From Rana temporaria (lineage: Eukaryota; Chordata; Amphibia; Anura; Ranidae): a stretch of 64,000 nucleotides of DNA. How positions within the stretch are numbered: the stretch's first letter is position 1; each line of letters opens with the position of its first letter. The notes beneath the pieces are model-generated. The model was given only the letters and a program-made list of their open reading frames with translations, was not told the origin of the DNA and did no database searches. The stretch spans positions 397,895,483 through 397,959,482 of the forward strand of contig NC_053489.1 of assembly GCF_905171775.1 (NCBI RefSeq), read 5' to 3'. Below are positions 1-9,946 of this stretch, in pieces. The translations under genes and the position numbers were made by a program.

Positions 1-69
1 TAATTTCTTCAGTCTTGTCACATATTTATAAAATTGTGAGGGGTGTACTCACTTTTGTGAGGTACTGTA
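1..69. mobile_element. Tc1/mariner-like element, terminal fragment
   Basis: The window opens inside an element whose end reads TGAGGGGTGTACTCACTTTT and stops at CTG, followed by a TA dinucleotide (68-69), the expected Tc1/mariner target duplication. The same end recurs at 47930-48020. No transposase ORF is visible in the part shown. Bases 70-173 show nothing recognisable. Confidence 0.7.
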
Positions 70-173
70 CATAGAATGTGTATTTTAACAAGTTGTCTAA
101 TCTCTCTTCATTCATTACACTATACAGCCGTTGTGCAGGCAGCAGCCTTATATAGTGTGGGGTGTGATTGGCC

Positions 174-1493
174 AAAGCATGCAGGTCAGGTGTACACCAA
201 TGCACTGCGATCCATCTCACAGTGCATTATGGGGCTCATTCCATCCGAGGCAGCCGTTTAGTGTATAACACGCACCCACAATTTTCCCCTGATTTTAAGG
301 GGGAAAAAAGTGCGTGTTATACGCCAATAAATACGGTAATTCATATGTACCAAGCTCTGCAACTATTGTTCCATATAGAATAAAATGTGTAATTTTAACC
401 ACTTCCCGACCGCCGCATGTATATGTACGTCCACAGAATGGCACATACAGGCAAATGGGCGTACAGGTACGTCCTTGCCTTCTAGCGGGTGGGGAGTCCG
501 ATCGGGACCCCCCCCGCTACATGCGGCGGTCGGATTCCCGCGTGGAGCGATCTGGGACGACGGCGCGGCTATTCGTTTATAGCCGCGCCGTCGTGATCGC
601 TCCCCGGAGCTGAAGAACGGGGAGAGCCGTATGTAAACACGGCTTCCCCGTGCTTCACTGTGGCGGCTGCATCGATCGAGTCATCCCTTTTATAGGGAGA
701 CTCGATCGATGATGTCAGTCCTACAGCCACACCCCCCTACAGTTGTAAACACACACTAGGTGAACCCTAACTCCTACAGCGCCCCCTGTGGTTAACTCCC
801 AAACTGCAACTGTCATTTTCACAATAAACAATGCAATTTAAATGCATTTTTTGCTGTGAAAATGACAATGGTCCCAAAAATGTGTCAAAATTGTCCGAAG
901 TGTCCGCCATAATGTCCGCCATTAGTAGTAAAAAAAAAAAAATTAATAAAAATGCAATAAAACTATCCCCTATTTTGTAAACGCTATAAATTTTGCGCAA
1001 ACCAACCGATAAACGCTTATTGCGATTTTTTTTTACCAAAAATATGTAGAAGAATACGTATCGGCCTAAACTGAGGAAAAAAATTGTTTTTATATATGTT
1101 TTTGGGGGATATTTATTACAGCAAAAAGTAAAAAATATTGAATTTTTTATAAAATTGTCGCTCTATTTTTGTTTATAGCGCAAAAAATAAAAACCGCAGA
1201 GGTGATAAAATACCACCAAAAGAAAGCTCTATTTGTGGGGAAAAAAGGACGCCAATTTTGTTTGGGAGCCACGTCGCACGAGCACGCAATTGTCTGTTAA
1301 AGCGACGCAGTGCCGAATTGTAAAAACGCCTTTGGGCATTTAGCAGCATATTGGTCCGGGGCTTAAGTGGTTAAAGTACAGAAACAACATTTTTTAACTA
1401 ATAATAATACCTTCAATAGTACCAACAACAGAAAAACCACACGCCAAGATGCCAAATAATATTCCCTGTGTTTTAAAATAGCTACGCTGGAAA
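174..1493. repeat. Tandem segmental duplication, unit 1
   Basis: Bases 174-1493 are repeated head to tail as 1494-2814. I see only a handful of differences: one G/T change at 585 versus 1905 and small changes in the A-rich run near 930 versus 2250. The A-rich boundaries suggest microhomology. The unit contains a complete TTAA-type element plus flanks, so this is duplication of a genomic segment and not a second transposition. ORFs in it of up to 99 codons are repeated with it and have no coding character. Confidence 0.93.
395..1374. mobile_element. TTAA-type non-autonomous DNA transposon, copy 1
   Basis: The element lies between TTAA 395-398 and TTAA 1371-1374. Its ends are inverted: it starts CCACTTCCCGACC and ends GGTCCGGGGCTTAAGTGG. 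TTAA target duplication is typical of piggyBac or Kolobok transposases. It has no transposase ORF. A related copy at 18823-19794 proves the TTAA duplication because its empty site can be read. The right half carries a family-wide segment (AAAGAAAGCTCTATTTGTGG) also seen near 2540, 19640, 53650, 58890 and 61310. Confidence 0.85.
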
Positions 1494-2814
1494 AAAGCAT
1501 GCAGGTCAGGTGTACACCAATGCACTGCGATCCATCTCACAGTGCATTATGGGGCTCATTCCATCCGAGGCAGCCGTTTAGTGTATAACACGCACCCACA
1601 ATTTTCCCCTGATTTTAAGGGGGAAAAAAGTGCGTGTTATACGCCAATAAATACGGTAATTCATATGTACCAAGCTCTGCAACTATTGTTCCATATAGAA
1701 TAAAATGTGTAATTTTAACCACTTCCCGACCGCCGCATGTATATGTACGTCCACAGAATGGCACATACAGGCAAATGGGCGTACAGGTACGTCCTTGCCT
1801 TCTAGCGGGTGGGGAGTCCGATCGGGACCCCCCCCGCTACATGCGGCGGTCGGATTCCCGCGTGGAGCGATCTGGGACGACGGCGCGGCTATTCGTTTAT
1901 AGCCGCTCCGTCGTGATCGCTCCCCGGAGCTGAAGAACGGGGAGAGCCGTATGTAAACACGGCTTCCCCGTGCTTCACTGTGGCGGCTGCATCGATCGAG
2001 TCATCCCTTTTATAGGGAGACTCGATCGATGATGTCAGTCCTACAGCCACACCCCCCTACAGTTGTAAACACACACTAGGTGAACCCTAACTCCTACAGC
2101 GCCCCCTGTGGTTAACTCCCAAACTGCAACTGTCATTTTCACAATAAACAATGCAATTTAAATGCATTTTTTGCTGTGAAAATGACAATGGTCCCAAAAA
2201 TGTGTCAAAATTGTCCGAAGTGTCCGCCATAATGTCCGCCATTAGTAGTTAAAAACAAAAAAATTAATAAAAATGCAATAAAACTATCCCCTATTTTGTA
2301 AACGCTATAAATTTTGCGCAAACCAACCGATAAACGCTTATTGCGATTTTTTTTTACCAAAAATATGTAGAAGAATACGTATCGGCCTAAACTGAGGAAA
2401 AAAATTGTTTTTATATATGTTTTTGGGGGATATTTATTACAGCAAAAAGTAAAAAATATTGAATTTTTTATAAAATTGTCGCTCTATTTTTGTTTATAGC
2501 GCAAAAAATAAAAACCGCAGAGGTGATAAAATACCACCAAAAGAAAGCTCTATTTGTGGGGAAAAAAGGACGCCAATTTTGTTTGGGAGCCACGTCGCAC
2601 GAGCACGCAATTGTCTGTTAAAGCGACGCAGTGCCGAATTGTAAAAACGCCTTTGGGCATTTAGCAGCATATTGGTCCGGGGCTTAAGTGGTTAAAGTAC
2701 AGAAACAACATTTTTTAACTAATAATAATACCTTCAATAGTACCAACAACAGAAAAACCACACGCCAAGATGCCAAATAATATTCCCTGTGTTTTAAAAT
2801 AGCTACGCTGAAAA
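1494..2814. repeat. Tandem segmental duplication, unit 2
   Basis: Second unit of the tandem duplication described at 174-1493. It ends about 2814 in an A-rich run after AGCTACGCTG. It is one base longer than unit 1 because of the A-rich tract near 2250. Confidence 0.93.
1715..2695. mobile_element. TTAA-type non-autonomous DNA transposon, copy 2
   Basis: Duplicate of the element at 395-1374, copied as part of the larger tandem duplication. TTAA is present at 1715-1718 and 2692-2695. Confidence 0.85.
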
Positions 2815-2840
2815 AAATGATATGTTCTATGCTAGAATGC

Positions 2841-3526
2841 TGACAGGATCGGGATCTGAAACTATAACCTCTGCAGTGTCTGGCTGTCCCTCATCCCACC
2901 TGGGATGCTGGACAGCTCCTTGCTTGATTTCTTGGACAACCTTTCTTTGTGTCTGGTGAACCTTGAACCCTTTGCTCCTCCCATAAACTACATGATTTAA
3001 GCCATGCCTCTGTACTTCCTGTTTACCAGATTATTGTATTCTCTCCAGCCAATATCTTGCTCCTTTCACTCCTGCTGCTGTTTGTATCTTTACTACCACT
3101 CATTACTGACCTTTGGCTTGTTCATTAACTATGTTTATACTCGATCCTTACCTCCACCATCTGTTACAAACCCTTGGCTTGTTCCTGTTGCTTGATCCCA
3201 GCCTGAGACCACTCGGTACCGACCTTTGGCTTGTTTACAGACTATGCTTCTGCTTGATCCCTACCTGCTTAATCTGTAAACCAGACTCTGGGTAGCTCAC
3301 CTGGTGGGGTGATCCTGAGGACCACGACCTGGCACTAGCACACAGCGAAACCCATCTCCACCATCAGGAGCTCTGGTGAAGACTGGTTAGTGCTAAGACC
3401 CCACGCCTTGGGTGAGCCTTCATCATCTGCCTAGTTGACCTGCTTGTGTACTTATCCTGCGGGGTCAGTGTGTGAACCTCTCTATTGCTATAGCTACTGG
3501 TTTCCAAGCCTGACCCTGACATGACA
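2841..3526. mobile_element. Solo LTR, 686 bp
   Basis: The segment starts TGACAGGATC and ends CATGACA, so it has TG...CA termini. It is flanked by the 5-bp direct repeat AATGC at 2836-2840 and 3527-3531. No internal retrotransposon sequence is present, which fits recombination between two LTRs. Repeated phrases such as GACCTTTGGCTTGTT occur inside. The family was not identified. Confidence 0.75.
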
Positions 3527-3531
3527 AATGC

Positions 3532-3822
3532 ATTTTTTGAGAAGTGCTGTAGTTAGCATGAAACATTTCTGAGAGATATTATATTTTTGTCAATGAGTTG
3601 CATAAAAATAATAATTATTGAAAGACAATATCATCAAAAGAAAGCCAGAAATGACAAAGTTATTGCTAACCACACAGTTATTGCCCATACCACAACTTTA
3701 CAAACTGCTTTGGTTAATTGGGTACATACAGGCATAAAAGCTGAAATGTTTAAATTGCTTTTTGATTTCACTTGCATTGTTAATTTGTTGATTTGTATTC
3801 TTTTTTTTTTTTTAAAGAAAAC
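3532..3822. other. AT-rich spacer, no gene seen
   Basis: AT-rich sequence with a T-run at 3800-3813. An ORF of 115 codons at 3587-3934 crosses into the LINE insertion and has low-complexity, non-coding composition. Nothing else is supported here. Confidence 0.5.
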
Positions 3823-4148
3823 AGTTTCCCCCATTTATTTATTTTTTAATTTATATATTCTTTATTGTTTTCTTCCATATACAAAAAATCTATTTAAAAT
3901 ACATACATCTTTATACAAAAAGCCTGTTCCATAAATTTTAAAGTGCACATTATTCCCATAACTCCCCCTCCTCTCCCCCCTCCCCCCTATCATCTTATTT
4001 GTACCTTTATCTCTACTACAGTAAAAACAAAATCTTCTGGTTAGATTTATCCACTTTATCTGTAACATGCAGCTCTCTCTCTCCATTTTCTCTCCCTCTC
4101 TCCCATCTGGCTACTCTCCTTCTTCTGATCTAAATTATTCTCCCTTCT

Positions 4149-4864
4149 CTAGGGTGGACACCCCATTTTGCTAAACCAGGGCTCCCACAGTGTTTTAAAT
4201 TTATTAAAATTCCCACGCCTAATTAAAACTACTTTTTCCTTCCATATTGTCATATTTATCACATTGACCCATTCCGCTGCTATAGGCGCTTTCTGTGATT
4301 GCCAGTTTTGTGCTATCAATTTTCTAGCCTGGAACAGACACCTTCTAACCGCTACTGTGATGCCCCTTTGCTCATGTCTCTCCTCTATACAACCTAATAG
4401 GCATACCCTGGCCTCCGGTTCCAGAGCAGTCCCAAAGGTTGTATTTATAATATCTAAAACCTTAACCCAGTATCTATGTAATTTTGGGCATTTCCACATC
4501 ATATGTATGAGGTCTCCTGTACTTTGACACCTAGGGCATTTGTCATCTAGTTTCCTTCCAAATCTATATAGCCTATATATAGATTTGGAAGGGTGTAATA
4601 AACTCTGTGAACTAAAAATAGATGGGATACTCTTTGTGATTGGGTGAGTGACACCGATGTCCCTAGCTCCAATATCCATTCCCATTGTTCATTTGTTATG
4701 GGACCTACATCCTCCTCCCACCTTTGTTTATTTTTTCCCAATCTCCCTCCCCCTATGGACTCATTGTTGATCTGCTCATATAGTTCTGAAATAAGGCCTT
4801 TGGAAGTCCCTGGCTTAATTAGCCTTTGAAAATGGGGAAACACTTTATAACTCCCCAAGTGCAA
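4149..4864 (-). pseudogene. LINE ORF2 C-terminal fragment
   Basis: Two overlapping minus-strand frames (4864-4547, then 4685-4149) together encode the C-terminal part of an L1/Tx1-type ORF2 protein. The cysteine/histidine stretch KCPRCQSTGDLIHMMWKCP (C-x2-C-x7-H-x4-C) is the usual zinc-binding motif near the ORF2 C terminus, followed by the PKLHRYW segment. The two frames require a frameshift, so the copy is dead. It corresponds to the C-terminal region of the intact ORF2 at 11677-15480, but from a different family. Confidence 0.85.
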
Positions 4865-4867
4865 AAA

Positions 4868-5923
4868 TAAAAATCAACAATGAATATTCACAGTCATTTA
4901 GGTTAGAAAGGGGGACAAGGCAGGGATGCCCTCTGTCTCCCCTCCTTTTTGCTTTGGCAAAAGAGCCATTGGCAATTGCAATTAGAACTACACAGGGCAT
5001 ACAAGGGTTTCAGAGAAGGGCAGGAGAGGAAAAAACTGCACTATATGCGGATGATATCCTGCTTTTCTTAGGGGACTCCACAATATCTTTAAAAACGGCA
5101 GTGCAAACAGGGGAAGAATTTGGACGATTCTGGGGCCTGGTGATAAACTAGGAAAAGTCAATACTTTTGCCGGTGGACCCAGCAGGCAATGCTGTTTTGG
5201 CAGGAATCCCCCAATTAAAAATATTGGAGAAAATGGATTATCTGGGGATAGTGGTAACACAAGACCCAGAACAATACATAAGTAACAAATTAGAGCCACT
5301 TCTAGCCAAGTTTAAATGTAAAGCTGATATTTGGAGACGACTTCCTCTATCGGTGGAAGGATGAAGCAATCTCATTAAGATAATTTGGATGCCACAACTG
5401 CTCTACGTGCTCCACAACTCTCCAGTATGAATAGATAAAGCATGATTTAAAAAAATAGAGACCCTCTTCAGGGAATTAATTTGGAAGAAGGGAAAGGCGA
5501 GGATCAGTCTCCAAATATTACAACTACAAACAAATAAGGGAGGCTTGGCTGTCCCACACCCTTATAGATATTTTCTAGCGGAGCAATTACAACACCTGGG
5601 GGGATGCATCATAGAAGGAGGAGGGAGTGCCAGTGGGAAAATTATGTTAAAGGAGTCCCCACATAAATCTATAATAGAAACCCTTCCCTGCTAAGAACTC
5701 AACATTGAGGATGGTTAAAAGAATATGGCAGGAAGGAAAGTTAGCTTTGGTGTATAAGGGGCTAACGGAATATCCCCCAATTATATATAGGTAATACATT
5801 GAAATCTTTTTCAGAACTAAGTAGAGAATATGCTATTCCAAACTCCTTGTTCTATACTTACCTGCAGATTAGACACGCCCTTCAAACCCAATTCAAGGCG
5901 CATCCGGTGAGATGGCAAAAAAA
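4868..5923 (+). pseudogene. LINE ORF2 reverse transcriptase fragment (inverted)
   Basis: Plus-strand frames encode the catalytic part of a LINE reverse transcriptase. The GTRQGCPLSP motif lies just before 4954, followed by LYADDILLFLGD with the YADD active-site motif, and the YLGIVV palm/thumb segment is in the frame at 5167-5364. In-frame stops and frame changes show decay. A later stretch (about 5799-5900) encodes the FYTYLQIRHAL region found downstream of RT in L1-type ORF2. It is the displaced 5' half of the minus-strand fragment at 4149-4864. Confidence 0.85.
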
Positions 5924-5939
5924 AGTTTCCCCCATTTAT

Positions 5940-6529
5940 GGAACCAGCCTAATGCCCCAGGCAGACAGACTGGCATCCCATAAAAAGGGAGCATCAAGCA
6001 TGTAGCCTCAGCCCCTCCCAATTTTTTTAAGTGCCAGTTCACATCCCCCTCAGCATCCAAAAGCACTGGTGCCCAATGCTGACAGGCAGACACCGTTCTA
6101 TTCAGAATCCCTGGTACCCAATAGGATATACCTATGGGGGCCTATGTACTATCAAGCCTTCCCTCTTGATAATTAGCTTACTGTAAATGTATTTAAGAAA
6201 TGTAAGAAGAACACAATAATGAAAATATTTAGGCATTTTTTTGTAACAAATATTTACAATGCCCAAAGATGTCTCACAGCACCGATTCAGCATCTGCAAA
6301 AAAAGAGAGAAAGGAGGAACATAGACCTCGCACTGGGCATGGTTTTATGACATTATTTCCCATATTTGAAATAATTTAAAATATGGGTAATGATGTCACA
6401 TGAAAATTCCATCTGTGCACAGTGCCTAAATAGATTTTGAGCAGGGAAGAGGGAGGGCTTCATTCTTCCTCTCTTTTGCCAATACTTGAAAAGACTTAGA
6501 CCCTGGAAAGGTAAAAATAGTTAAGAGAC
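5940..6529. other. No gene recognised
   Basis: About 590 bp of apparently unique sequence with short, unconvincing ORFs. I see no repeat end or conserved motif. Confidence 0.4.
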
Positions 6530-6532
6530 ACT

Positions 6533-6785
6533 GGGGGTTATTTACTAAAGGCAAATCCACTTTGCACTACAAGTGCACTGCAAGTGCACTTGAAAGTGCA
6601 CTGGAAGTGCACTTGAAAGCAAAGTTGCTGTAGATCCGAGGGGGATATGCAAGGAAAAAAAAAAAACAGCATTTTACCTTGCACATGATTGGATGATAAA
6701 ATCAGCAGAGCTTCCCCTCATTTTAGATCTACCCCTTAGATTTAAAGAAACTGCACTTCCACGTGTCTTTTTGTAAATAACCCTC
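6533..6785. mobile_element. Palindromic MITE with 3-bp target duplication
   Basis: The ends GGGGGTTATTTAC and GTAAATAACCCTC are inverted repeats, flanked by ACT at 6530-6532 and 6786-6788. The left part holds several short copies of AAGTGCACTTG-like sequence. Related ends occur at about 25129 and 28592. Confidence 0.75.
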
Positions 6786-6788
6786 ACT

Positions 6789-7385
6789 GTCACCTTGCTC
6801 ATGCACGGTAAAGTAATAGCATTTCTGTAAAGTCCCCTTCTTCACTTATGCTGATTTTTCTAGCACTCCCCTGTCCCTCCTCCCTCTTTCAGTGTTGACA
6901 ATACCCTGCGCTTCTGCGTGTTGGGGAATATGTGACCTCCACTCTTTTAACAGTGTAACAGTGGCTATAACAGCCAATTGCTAGGCCTAGTACTATCTTT
7001 ACTGACTGAGTGATATCATTGCCCTCCCTAGCAACCAAATCTAGCCCACAGTAGGGATTTACCATACTGTAAGTGATAACAACTACAGGTTAAGTATTTG
7101 CACACTTGGTCAACTACTTTAGGCTTAGAGAAACCCTCAAAAACAGTCCACCAGGAAAGGGGTGACCAAAACTTATGGGTACCTTCCAAATGTAGATAAC
7201 ACAGACGCTAACCCCTACCAGTATCCTTTGGGAAGATTGCCCCAGTTTTTTGGGGAAGCCCTGTCAAAGCACCCCTAAATGCATGTGAGTTAGTACATAA
7301 AATAGCAGTGTGGCTGGATGCTTTCTTGCTGTAGGGATACCATCACATGTCTGACGCTCCTGGTCAACATGGTCAGCTGGAAATA
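6789..7385. other. No gene; contains a repeat shared with 18152-18259
   Basis: No coding sequence seen. Bases 7123-7232 match 18152-18259 closely (shared phrases ACAGTCCACCAGGAAAGG and GCTAACCCCTACCAGTATCC), so this is part of a dispersed repeat. The remainder is unassigned. Confidence 0.55.
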
Positions 7386-7390
7386 CTCCA

Positions 7391-7917
7391 TGTGAAGGAT
7401 ATGTCAGTGTAATTCTCCCTGCTTGGTTAAATTGTGGGTTAGAGGTAAAATGGATTCATGTGTTACAAGCTATTGACATGTTAATGACCCGTCTGCAGCT
7501 AGCTCCTTATTTCAAAGGGATGTTAAACCTGTTTACTGTGATTAGAGGTGACTCATGTTATGTATTCTGATTGCTTCATTATGCGGTGCCAGGCTGCCCA
7601 GCTAATGTGTTCTGTACACCTTGTAAATAACTTCCCTGATGTCATTATTTAAAGAAAATGTGTCTCAGGTCGGCTTCGAATTGTCTGGCTATATTCTGTA
7701 TGAGAAACTCCAGAGTGTGTGAAAAGGGGGTGGAGCTCCCATTGTTCCTTGATTAAGGATTTAGCTTGTAAAACTGTATTTATAACCAGCAGCAAGCTGC
7801 CAATAAATCAGTCTTGGTTCCAGCATTCAGTCTTGACTCATGTGTGGATGATCCTGTGAGGTTCTTGTATGGAGAGGAGGGAATGCTTGACGGGGATGTC
7901 ATACCGATACCGTCACA
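7391..7917 (+). repeat. 5' LTR of copy A
   Basis: Begins TGTGAAGGAT and ends CCGTCACA. A TATA-like stretch TATTTATAA lies at 7777-7785 and a polyadenylation signal AATAAA at 7802-7807. They are so close that the R region must be short and start about 7810. Confidence 0.95.
7777..7807 (+). promoter_or_regulatory. LTR core promoter and polyadenylation signal
   Basis: TATTTATAA (7777-7785) is followed 16 bases later by AATAAA (7802-7807). The same arrangement recurs in the 3' LTR. This packing is common in compact Gypsy-type LTRs. Transcription start was not mapped. Confidence 0.6.
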
Positions 7918-7937
7918 ATTGGTTGGCAGCAGAGGGA
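7918..7937 (+). other. Primer-binding-site region of copy A
   Basis: Directly after the LTR comes ATTGGTTGGCAGCAGAGGG, the position of a tRNA primer site. The same start (TTGGTTGGCAGCAG) is found in copy B. It resembles leucine-tRNA-type sites but has an extra base, so I do not assign the tRNA. Confidence 0.55.
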
Positions 7938-7993
7938 TTTTCCCTTCTACTCTCCCTTACACCAGGATTCCAAGCAGACACTGGGAACAGTGA

Positions 7994-9760
7994 ATGGAAG
8001 GCTGCTACACCCTGCTTAAAAGAAATACACTGAAAGAACTACTGGAAGTTCGTGGAAGGATTGCTAGCAACAAAACCAAGCGGATCATCATAGCAGAATT
8101 AATGGAGCTAGACCAGGAGGACGGGATTGCAGCAACGCCAGCAGTACAAGAGATGGAGACACCAGTGATTCAGGAAGAGGAATCACCAGCCAACAAGCTA
8201 ATGAGAGAGAAGCTAGCGTGGTTCGGCCCAAACCCAACGCCGGATGTGGTGCTGAAAGTGATGGACCTGTTAGTAAACGCAGAGCTACAGAAGGCTAAAG
8301 AAATAAGAGACGCAGAACTACAGAAGGATAAACAAATAAGAGACGCAGAGCTACAGTTAAAACTGGCAGCAGTCCAACAAGCAGCCGCACATTCTCCAAA
8401 CAGTGAGTACAGCACAGCAGACACAAGGAAGATTCCGTTTAGCGCTTTTAAAGCTTTTGATGAAAAGGACTGTGAGATTGATAACTACCTGGCAGATTTT
8501 GAGCGACAATGTAACCTGCACCGAATAGCTAGAGGAGAGTGGGTTGCAATATTGTCAGGCAAACTGTCAGGCAAAGCTTCTGATGCTTTCCGGACCGTGC
8601 CAGATCAGGATATCCATAGCTACGCCCGGGTTAAAGAAGTGCTCCTAGCTCGTTATGCAGTAACACCAGAGTCCCACCGACAGAAGTTCAGGGACTCACG
8701 CAAAACCACGAAAGACTCTTACGCGGAATGGGCATGCCAGTTGTCCCTGTCGGCCTCTAACTGGGTTAACGGCAGCCAGGCCACCACCGCAGAGGACATT
8801 TTGCAACTAATGCTCCTGGAGCAATTTTACAATCACATCCAGACGGATGTCAAAGATTGGGTGAGAGATCGCAGGCCCATGACTCTACCAGAGGCCGCGA
8901 AGTTGGCGGATGAATATGCGGATACTCGCAAGACAAACCAGGTCACACCACGGGTACAACCTCCACGACCAACGGCGCCCTCACACCCACCAGCCGCTAG
9001 ATACCAACCGCCTAACAGACCGATGACATCGAGCCCTCGCTATCCACGCCAGGAGGACAACGAACAACGCTGCTTCCGGTGCAAACAGTTGGGTCACTTC
9101 AAGCAGAATTGCCCCCTGAATGACAACACCAGATCAAATTGGTCTCAACCTGGGTACCGCCCACCAGCAGCAGCCCATTGTGTAGACTCGGCTTGGGATC
9201 CCCAGGAGCTGGGTCAGGAAGAACCATTGGGCACCCCTTATGAAGCCCTCATGGTACAATCTGTTATTACGGACAACAGGGAACACCATTGTCAGCTGGT
9301 CATGGGCGACAGCCGTGAGCCGGAGGGGCCTTGGAGGGGGCTGAGCAGAAAGAGGCACCGCCAGCTACCCTCCAAGAAGAAGAGGTCCTGGAAGTCATAT
9401 AACCAGTGGACCTGGGAGGAGAAGAAGCGACTGGAGGAGATGGAATCGCAGCGGGCGCCCCAGATGCGGGCCGAGATGTTCGCCAAGGGCCCACCGGTGG
9501 CCCCTTACACCACCACCCAGTTCCTGATGATGAAGGACCACATGGAAAGCCTGCAGGACCTGAGCAAGCAGGAGCTGATCCGTGAATACATGGAGCTGGA
9601 GGAGTGCATAAGCCGCATGGAGGAGGAGAACCACCGCCTGAGGTCACAGCAGGCCGACCCCCCCAGGCTCCATGAACTGGAGATGGAGCTGGAGAAGCTC
9701 CAAGAGGAGAACCGGCGGCTGCGGAGGGAGCAGGGGGTGGCTGACCTTATGGGGCTCTGA
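7994..9760 (+). CDS. Gag polyprotein fused to a HEXIM-like module
   Basis: This 588-residue ORF opens at ATG 7994; ATG 8102 is the start shared with copy B and may be the true one. Residues about 150-315 form a gag capsid/SCAN-like region (FKAFDEKDCEIDNYL, then LLARYAVTPES and LMLLEQFYNHI). Residues 320-358 are a proline-rich linker. C360, C363, H368 and C373 make a CCHC zinc knuckle that would bind RNA. Residues about 452-580 match HEXIM1/2, host proteins that bind 7SK RNA and inhibit P-TEFb (CDK9/cyclin T): a basic stretch KRHRQLPSKKKRSW, then TWEEKKR, RAEMFAKG, APYTTTQF and a coiled coil starting MESLQDLSKQEL. HEXIM's acidic region is absent. No pol domain follows. The GC-rich composition of the last 450 bp differs from the gag part, consistent with a captured host coding sequence. 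The HEXIM identity is from family knowledge and very likely; the function in the element is unknown. Confidence 0.95.
   Translation: MEGCYTLLKRNTLKELLEVRGRIASNKTKRIIIAELMELDQEDGIAATPAVQEMETPVIQEEESPANKLMREKLAWFGPNPTPDVVLKVMDLLVNAELQKAKEIRDAELQKDKQIRDAELQLKLAAVQQAAAHSPNSEYSTADTRKIPFSAFKAFDEKDCEIDNYLADFERQCNLHRIARGEWVAILSGKLSGKASDAFRTVPDQDIHSYARVKEVLLARYAVTPESHRQKFRDSRKTTKDSYAEWACQLSLSASNWVNGSQATTAEDILQLMLLEQFYNHIQTDVKDWVRDRRPMTLPEAAKLADEYADTRKTNQVTPRVQPPRPTAPSHPPAARYQPPNRPMTSSPRYPRQEDNEQRCFRCKQLGHFKQNCPLNDNTRSNWSQPGYRPPAAAHCVDSAWDPQELGQEEPLGTPYEALMVQSVITDNREHHCQLVMGDSREPEGPWRGLSRKRHRQLPSKKKRSWKSYNQWTWEEKKRLEEMESQRAPQMRAEMFAKGPPVAPYTTTQFLMMKDHMESLQDLSKQELIREYMELEECISRMEEENHRLRSQQADPPRLHELEMELEKLQEENRRLRREQGVADLMGL
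9347..9733 (+). other. Captured HEXIM-like domain (copy A)
   Basis: Codons 452-580 of the gag fusion. In HEXIM1 the basic motif contacts 7SK and importin, the PYNT segment with its Tyr and Phe contacts P-TEFb, and the coiled coil dimerises and binds cyclin T. Here Tyr505 and Phe510 are kept, Asn is replaced by Thr (PYTT), the acidic stretch is deleted so that only about six residues separate Phe510 from the coiled coil, and the HEXIM C-terminal tail is cut off and replaced by GVADLMGL. Confidence 0.92.
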
Positions 9761-9946
9761 TTCCCCCTCCCCCCCCCGGACTCTGAGCACCAGTGCTACA
9801 GCATTTCAACAAATATAACTTTTCCTTTTTATGAATCTCCTGTGATTGTCACTTCAGAGCCATAACCTGCCCCTCCCATAGCGGGACACCTAGACGGCGG
9901 CGCACAGACCCATTCGCCGTCTTCACACTGACTTCTGGTGACTCTG

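Larger units (their letters stand above)
3839..5923 (-). mobile_element. 5'-truncated L1/Tx1-type LINE with inverted 5' part
   Basis: The insertion is flanked by a 16-bp direct repeat AGTTTCCCCCATTTAT at 3823-3838 and 5924-5939. The 3' part of ORF2 runs on the minus strand (3839 to about 4866) and the upstream part runs on the plus strand (about 4867 to 5923). Read in protein order, the plus part ends after the reverse transcriptase and the minus part takes up the following C-terminal region. This is the classic product of twin priming. Confidence 0.85.

Noticed and set aside
314..613. 99-codon ORF repeated at 1634-1933
   Set aside because: It lies in the TTAA element and its flank and is repeated only because of the tandem duplication; no coding signature.
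9292..9647. Antisense ORFs over the HEXIM-like region
   Set aside because: Shadow frames of the GC-rich gag-HEXIM coding strand; the same frames recur opposite copy B.
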